Assembly: GCF_001808185.1 (NCBI RefSeq)
Contig: NZ_CP017668.1
Location: 2,046,001 to 2,110,000, forward strand
Length of the DNA: 64,000 bases
Direction: 5' to 3'
DNA from: Jeongeupia sp. USM3
Lineage (GTDB): Bacteria; Pseudomonadota; Gammaproteobacteria; Burkholderiales; Chitinibacteraceae
Part shown: one piece after another, positions 60,345 to 64,000 of the stretch
Layout: every line of letters begins with the position of its first letter
How positions within the stretch are numbered: the first letter of the stretch is position 1
Made by a program: the position numbers and the translations under genes
Notes under the pieces: generated by a model
Told to the model about the DNA's origin: nothing
What the model saw: the letters and a program-made list of their open reading frames with translations, nothing else
The model's database searches: none

Positions 60345-61362
60345 CGCAGTTCTGCCACTGATTTCGGTCATCGTCCCCGCCTACAACGAGGAGGCGGTAC
60401 TCGAACAGTTCCATGCGCGGATGAGCGCGCTGTTCGACACGCTGCCCCGCTACCGCTGCGAGATGGTCTTCGTCAACGACGGCAGCCGCGACCGCACGCA
60501 GGCGATCATCGAGCGGCTGTGCGATAGCGACCCACGCGTCGCCAGCATCGACCTGTCGCGCAACTTCGGCAAGGAGATCGCGATGACCGCCGGGCTCGAC
60601 CACGCCCGCGGCGACGCGATGGTGATCATCGACGCCGACCTGCAGGACCCGCCCGAGCTGATCCGCGACATGCTGCGCGAATGGGAGACCGGCTACGACG
60701 TCGTCTACGCCAGACGGACGGTCCGCGACGGCGAAAGCTGGGTCAAGAAGGCAACCGCCGCGGCGTTCTACCGGACCATGAACAGGATGTCCGGGCGCGT
60801 GCACATCCCGCGCGACACCGGCGATTTCCGGCTGATGAGCCGGCGTGCCGTCGACGCGCTGCTGCAGCTCAGGGAACAGCACCGCTTCATGAAGGGGCTG
60901 TTCGCCTGGGTCGGCTTCAAGACCCGCGCGATCGAGTACCGCCGCGATCCGCGCGCCGCCGGCACCTCGAAGTTCAACTACTGGAAGCTGTGGAACTTCG
61001 CGCTCGAGGGCATCACCGCGTTCTCGATCGGCCCGCTCAAGATTGCGACCTACCTCGGACTGACAACGGCGATGTTCGCCTTCGCCTACGGCATCTGGAT
61101 CATCACCAAGACGCTGATCTGGGGCGACCCGGTCCACGGCTACCCGACGATCATGGTGACCATCCTGTTCCTCGGCGGCGTGCAGCTGTTCTTCACCGGC
61201 GTGCTCGGCGAGTACCTCGGGCGGATCTTCAACGAAACCAAGCAGCGGCCGCTGTACTTCACCCAATCGCTGCGGCCGTCGCGCGTCGACGAGGTGCAGG
61301 CGGCCGCCACACTGCGGCAACTGCCATACGACGAACGCGGCAACCTGATCGACGGGCGCTGA
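60334..61362 (+). CDS. GtrB/DPM1-like polyprenol-phosphate glycosyltransferase
   Basis: 342 residues. GT2 catalytic domain: SVIVPAYNEEAVLEQF, MVFVNDGSRDRT, LSRNFGKEIAMTAGLDHARGD, VIIDADLQDPPELI (DxD-type DAD) and GDFRLMSRRAVDALL. Two C-terminal helices (IATYLGLTTAMFAFAYGIW and VTILFLGGVQLFFTGVLGEYLGR) anchor it. Makes the undecaprenyl-phosphate sugar that GtrA flips. The downstream hairpin terminator ends the four-gene operon. Confidence 0.93.
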   Translation: MKTDAVLPLISVIVPAYNEEAVLEQFHARMSALFDTLPRYRCEMVFVNDGSRDRTQAIIERLCDSDPRVASIDLSRNFGKEIAMTAGLDHARGDAMVIIDADLQDPPELIRDMLREWETGYDVVYARRTVRDGESWVKKATAAAFYRTMNRMSGRVHIPRDTGDFRLMSRRAVDALLQLREQHRFMKGLFAWVGFKTRAIEYRRDPRAAGTSKFNYWKLWNFALEGITAFSIGPLKIATYLGLTTAMFAFAYGIWIITKTLIWGDPVHGYPTIMVTILFLGGVQLFFTGVLGEYLGRIFNETKQRPLYFTQSLRPSRVDEVQAAATLRQLPYDERGNLIDGR

Positions 61363-61375
61363 ACGTCCCCAGGAA

Positions 61376-61399
61376 AAAAGACGCCCAGAGGCGTCTTTT
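61376..61399. terminator. Rho-independent terminator after gtrB
   Basis: AAAAGACGCC (61376-61385) pairs with GGCGTCTTTT (61390-61399) around CAGA; A- and T-runs make it usable in both directions. Confidence 0.85.
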
Positions 61400-61412
61400 G
61401 CAAATACACCGA

Positions 61413-61575
61413 TTGGGCCGGTGGGCGAGCGGGCCCACGCGGTTGGGTTCCGCCCGACGCACAGGAACCGGCATGGACAGGCAGTCGATGAGGACGCCCC
61501 GAAGGTCGCCTCCTTGCAGGGTTCCGAGCATCGGACGGCAGCAAAATGCAACGGCGCAGCCGCCCAATGGCCCGG
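61413..61575 (+). repeat. Dispersed element family A, copy A-5
   Basis: 163 bp ending 3 nt before the minus-strand YidB stop (61579-61581). P1 arms TGGGCG (61422-61427)/CGCCCA (61561-61566) pair perfectly and extend as TTGGGCCG/TGGCCCGG. The core is the most degraded copy: GAGCCAAAG reads GGGCCCACG and the small hairpin reads ATGGACAGGCAGTCGAT. It shares GTTCCGAGCATCGGACGG with A-2. Confidence 0.82.
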
Positions 61576-61578
61576 GTT

Positions 61579-61983
61579 CTAGCCGAAGAGCTTGCCCTTG
61601 AGCAGGTTGAGCCCTTGCGCCAGCAGGTCGCCGCCCTGCGGCACCTCGCCGTTCGGCGTGAGCTGGTCGACGAGTTGCGGCAGTGCTTCGGACAGCTGGC
61701 CGGCGGCCTGCTGCGGGTCGATGCCAAGCTTGGACGCGATCTGCGAGACGGCGTCGCTGCCGAGCACCGACTGGATCTGCTCGGCCGAAACCGGCAGGTT
61801 CTGGCCGGTCGAGATCCACGACTGCGCAACCTCGGCCAGGCCGCCCTGCTGGAATTTCTCCACCAGCCCGGAAATGCCGCCCTGCTGTTCGAGCAAGGGG
61901 CCGAGCGCACCGAGCAGCCCGCCCGCGCCTTCCTCCTGATTGCCGCCACCGAGTGCGCCGGTCAGTTGATCCAGAAGTCCCAT
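61579..61983 (-). CDS. YidB-family (DUF937) protein
   Basis: 134 residues. MGLLDQLTGALGG, a Gly-rich linker, GGISGLVEKFQQGGLAEVAQSWISTGQN and ISAEQIQSVLG-type segment (VSAEQIQSVLGSDAVSQIASKLGI) match the YidB/DUF937 family, cytoplasmic proteins of unknown role. Convergent with gtrB. Confidence 0.88.
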   Translation of the reverse strand: MGLLDQLTGALGGGNQEEGAGGLLGALGPLLEQQGGISGLVEKFQQGGLAEVAQSWISTGQNLPVSAEQIQSVLGSDAVSQIASKLGIDPQQAAGQLSEALPQLVDQLTPNGEVPQGGDLLAQGLNLLKGKLFG

Positions 61984-62243
61984 GCCATTCTCCCCACGTT
62001 CACGAGGCCGCCCGATGCGGCCAGGTCATCCTTGCATCATAGTCGCGCGAGATGACAGCCGCTGCGCCGCCCTGCCGCAAATCACGGCCGAAGCGGCGGC
62101 AAACGCCCGCCGCCCGAATCGGTTGACCGCGCCAACACATCGACACACAGCACCGCACAAGGCTCACAGACCGGCTGCGCCCGGGGTGAGATGCTGACTC
62201 CGTCGCCGCACCGACCGCGGCGGAACCCAAGGAGATCCCCACC

Positions 62244-62519
62244 ATGAACAAGCTGACCGCATCGCTCGTGACCCTCGCCGCCACCGCCGGCCTCGTCTTC
62301 GCCACCCCGGCCTTCGCCGAAGCCGTTTCGGCGCAGGGTGCTTCGGCCGCCCACGCCAAGCAGGTCAAGAAGACCAGCAAGAAAACCACCAAGAAGAAGG
62401 CATCGCCCGCATCGGCCGTGCAAAAGGCGCAGGCCAAGAAACACCACGCGTCGGCGGCGTCGGCCGCACAGAAGGCACAGGCGAAGAAGCACGCCTCCGC
62501 CGCATCGGCCGCCAAGTAA
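62244..62519 (+). CDS. Small secreted Lys/Ala/Ser/His-rich repeat protein
   Basis: 91 residues with signal peptide (MNKLTASLVTLAATAGLVFA, cleavage near AFAEA). The mature part is almost entirely K, A, S, H and Q, with an imperfect duplicated unit (KAQAKKHHASAASAAQ / KAQAKKHASAASAAK) and a KKTSKKTTKKK stretch. Overall character resembles periplasmic acid-shock (Asr-like) basic proteins, though homology cannot be claimed from composition. Ribosome site AAGGAG; followed by a strong terminator. Confidence 0.75.
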   Translation: MNKLTASLVTLAATAGLVFATPAFAEAVSAQGASAAHAKQVKKTSKKTTKKKASPASAVQKAQAKKHHASAASAAQKAQAKKHASAASAAK

Positions 62520-62570
62520 GCGGAGCCGCCGCCCGGCAGACCGTTCGCCCTTCGGTCTTTCGGGCCTTGG

Positions 62571-62594
62571 CCCCACCTCACGGTGGGGTTTTTT
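62571..62594 (+). terminator. Strong Rho-independent terminator
   Basis: CCCCACC (62571-62577) pairs with GGTGGGG (62582-62588) around TCAC, followed by six T. Confidence 0.92.
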
Positions 62595-62650
62595 GCGTCC
62601 GGAAACGACGACGGCGGACCCTGGTCCGCCGTCTCGGCCCGGCTTCCGGA

Positions 62651-63697
62651 TCAACCGGCCGGGTAGACGCGCGCCTCGCGCGGATTGAGCCACACCGCCT
62701 CGCCGACCTGCCAGCCGCCTTCCTGATAACGCTCGCGCGTCAGCTCGACCTCGACCACCTCGGCATCCTTGACATCGACCTCGAGCCGCACCGTGGCGCC
62801 CAGAAGGCGCGAGTGGCTGATGACGCCGGCAATCGCCTTGTCGGTGGCGACGCGCGACAGCTCGATCTCGTGCGGGCGCACGTAAACGACCGCCTTGTCG
62901 CTGTCGCCGGCTTCGGCGGCAAAGCGTGCCGCGCCGACTTCGGCCCAGCCGTCGTGCACCCGCGAGTGGAACAGGTTCACGTCGCCGAGGAACTGGTAGA
63001 CGAAGGGCGTCGCCGGCGCATCGTACACCTGCTCCGGCGTGCCGATCTGCTCGATCCTGCCCTTGTTCATCACGACGACGCGGTCGGCGACTTCGAGCGC
63101 TTCTTCCTGGTCGTGGGTGACGAAGACGCTGGTGATGTGCATCTCGTCGTGCAGCCGGCGCAGCCAGCGGCGCAGCTCCTTGCGCACCTTGGTGTCGAGC
63201 GCGCCGAACGGCTCGTCGAGCAGCAGCACCTTGGGTTCGACCGCCAGTGCCCGCGCCAGCGCGATCCGCTGCCGCTGGCCGCCCGACAGCTGCGCCGGAT
63301 AGCGGTCGGCCAGCCAGTCGAGCTGCACCAGGCTCAGCAGCTCATGCACCTTGCGCTTGATCTCGGACTCGCTCGGCCGGGTCTTTTTCGGCCGCACGCG
63401 CAGGCCGAAGGCGACGTTCTCGAACACCGTCATGTGGCGGAACAGCGCGTAGTGCTGGAACACGAAACCGACCTGGCGCTCGCGCACGTGGGTATCGGTC
63501 GCGTCCTCGCCGTGGAACAGGATCTGACCCTGATCCGGCGTTTCCAGACCGGCGATGATGCGCAGCAGCGTGGTCTTGCCGCAGCCCGACGGGCCGAGCA
63601 GCGCCAGCAGTTCGCCCGAGGCGATGTCGAGCTGCAGGTTGTCGAGCGCGACGAAATCACCGAAGCGCTTGGAAATGCCGTTGATTGCAATGCTCAT
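62651..63697 (-). CDS. cysA: Sulfate/thiosulfate ABC transporter ATP-binding protein
   Basis: 348-residue ATPase of the sulfate importer. Walker A LLALLGPSGCGKTTLLRIIAG, Q-loop VGFVFQHYALF, signature QLSGGQRQRIALARALA, Walker B VLLLDEPFGALD and switch histidine SVFVTHDQEE. The C-terminal TOBE-like domain (VVYVRPHEIELSR, YQEGGWQVGEAVWLNP) is typical of CysA. It lies 11 bp after cysW on the minus strand. Confidence 0.95.
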   Translation of the reverse strand: MSIAINGISKRFGDFVALDNLQLDIASGELLALLGPSGCGKTTLLRIIAGLETPDQGQILFHGEDATDTHVRERQVGFVFQHYALFRHMTVFENVAFGLRVRPKKTRPSESEIKRKVHELLSLVQLDWLADRYPAQLSGGQRQRIALARALAVEPKVLLLDEPFGALDTKVRKELRRWLRRLHDEMHITSVFVTHDQEEALEVADRVVVMNKGRIEQIGTPEQVYDAPATPFVYQFLGDVNLFHSRVHDGWAEVGAARFAAEAGDSDKAVVYVRPHEIELSRVATDKAIAGVISHSRLLGATVRLEVDVKDAEVVEVELTRERYQEGGWQVGEAVWLNPREARVYPAG

Positions 63698-63708
63698 GGT
63701 TTCGTTTC

Positions 63709-64000
63709 CTATTCTTCGGTCGCGTGGCGGCGGTCTTCGGCGGCGAGACGCTCGGTGCGCCACTCGACCCACGACTTGGCGGCCAGCGTCACCAGCGCCA
63801 GCAGGGCCAGCAGCGAGGCGCAGGCAAAGGCGGCGACGAAGTTGTATTCGTTGTAAAGGATCTCGACGTGCAGCGGGATCGTGTTGGTCTGGCCGCGCAC
63901 GTGCCCCGAGACGACCGACACCGCGCCGAACTCGCCCATTGCCCGCGCATTGGCGAGGATCACGCCGTACAGCAGGCCCCACTTGATGTTCGGCAGCGTC
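63709..64000 (-). CDS. cysW: Sulfate ABC transporter permease CysW, C-terminal part (5' end outside window)
   Basis: The visible ~96 residues contain the end of the permease domain (TLPNIKWGLLYGVILANARAMGEFGAVSVVSG), then HVRGQTNTIPLHVEILYNEYNFVAAFACASLLALLALVTL in neighbouring blocks, all characteristic of CysW. The gene runs off the right edge of the window. Stop TAG lies 11 bp before cysA. Confidence 0.92.
   Translation of the reverse strand, partial: TLPNIKWGLLYGVILANARAMGEFGAVSVVSGHVRGQTNTIPLHVEILYNEYNFVAAFACASLLALLALVTLAAKSWVEWRTERLAAEDRRHATEE

Overview
The window is a GC-rich (roughly two thirds G+C by eye) bacterial chromosome segment. Gene content points to a betaproteobacterium, most likely order Neisseriales (inference): the proteobacterial-type gshA-gshB pair ahead of a three-protein PTS relay (EIIA-Man, HPr, EI), a COG4389 membrane recombinase-like protein, a SUV3-type helicase, tandem SYLF proteins and an S-adenosylhomocysteine (SAH) riboswitch before ahcY. 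No rRNA, tRNA, CRISPR array or phage was seen.

Layout. 1-8.8 kb: corA end, glutathione synthesis (gshA, gshB), apbE, a complete IS481-family element, then EIIA-HPr-EI and marC. 8.9-16 kb: patatin-like protein, two lipid A acyltransferases, metK, a cation efflux protein, rhodanese and two SYLF proteins. 16-21 kb: a PaeA/YtfL-like protein, the SAH riboswitch plus ahcY, and amn. 21.3-22.8 kb: an AT-richer island with two orphan genes. 22.9-38 kb: SUV3 helicase, HD-GYP-like protein, LysR next to cidAB, metF, a long non-coding repeat block, an AraC/EamA pair, a Na/Pi cotransporter, a glycine-zipper lipoprotein, a 2OG-Fe(II) oxygenase, the COG4389 protein and a fructosamine kinase. 38-44.4 kb: exbBD and an imelysin/di-heme oxidoreductase/imelysin/DUF1513 iron cluster with Fur-like sites. 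44.6-50.7 kb: a CSS-EAL phosphodiesterase, a GST and a cysteine-catabolism operon (regulator, permease, CyuA, RidA). 50.9-55.2 kb: a second iron operon ending in a TonB-dependent receptor. 55.8-61.4 kb: two DUF2298 membrane proteins with gtrA and gtrB. The end holds YidB, a small Lys/Ala-rich secreted protein, and cysA with the end of cysW.

The most unusual content is non-coding. Two families of dispersed intergenic elements are present. Family A has five copies (118-166 bp) and family B four copies (93-135 bp). In both, loop and core sequences are conserved, while flanking arms differ between copies yet remain complementary within a copy. This is the covariation expected of a maintained secondary structure. 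Several copies begin within 0-7 nt of a stop codon in a fixed orientation. One family A copy sits inside the P2 hairpin of the SAH riboswitch upstream of ahcY, with every recognisable aptamer core segment intact on both sides.

Functionally, metK, ahcY and metF supply scattered parts of the activated-methyl cycle. Two Fur-like iron loci plus exbBD form an iron-uptake set. The cysteine operon pairs a desulfidase with RidA, an enamine deaminase suited to its likely reactive product.
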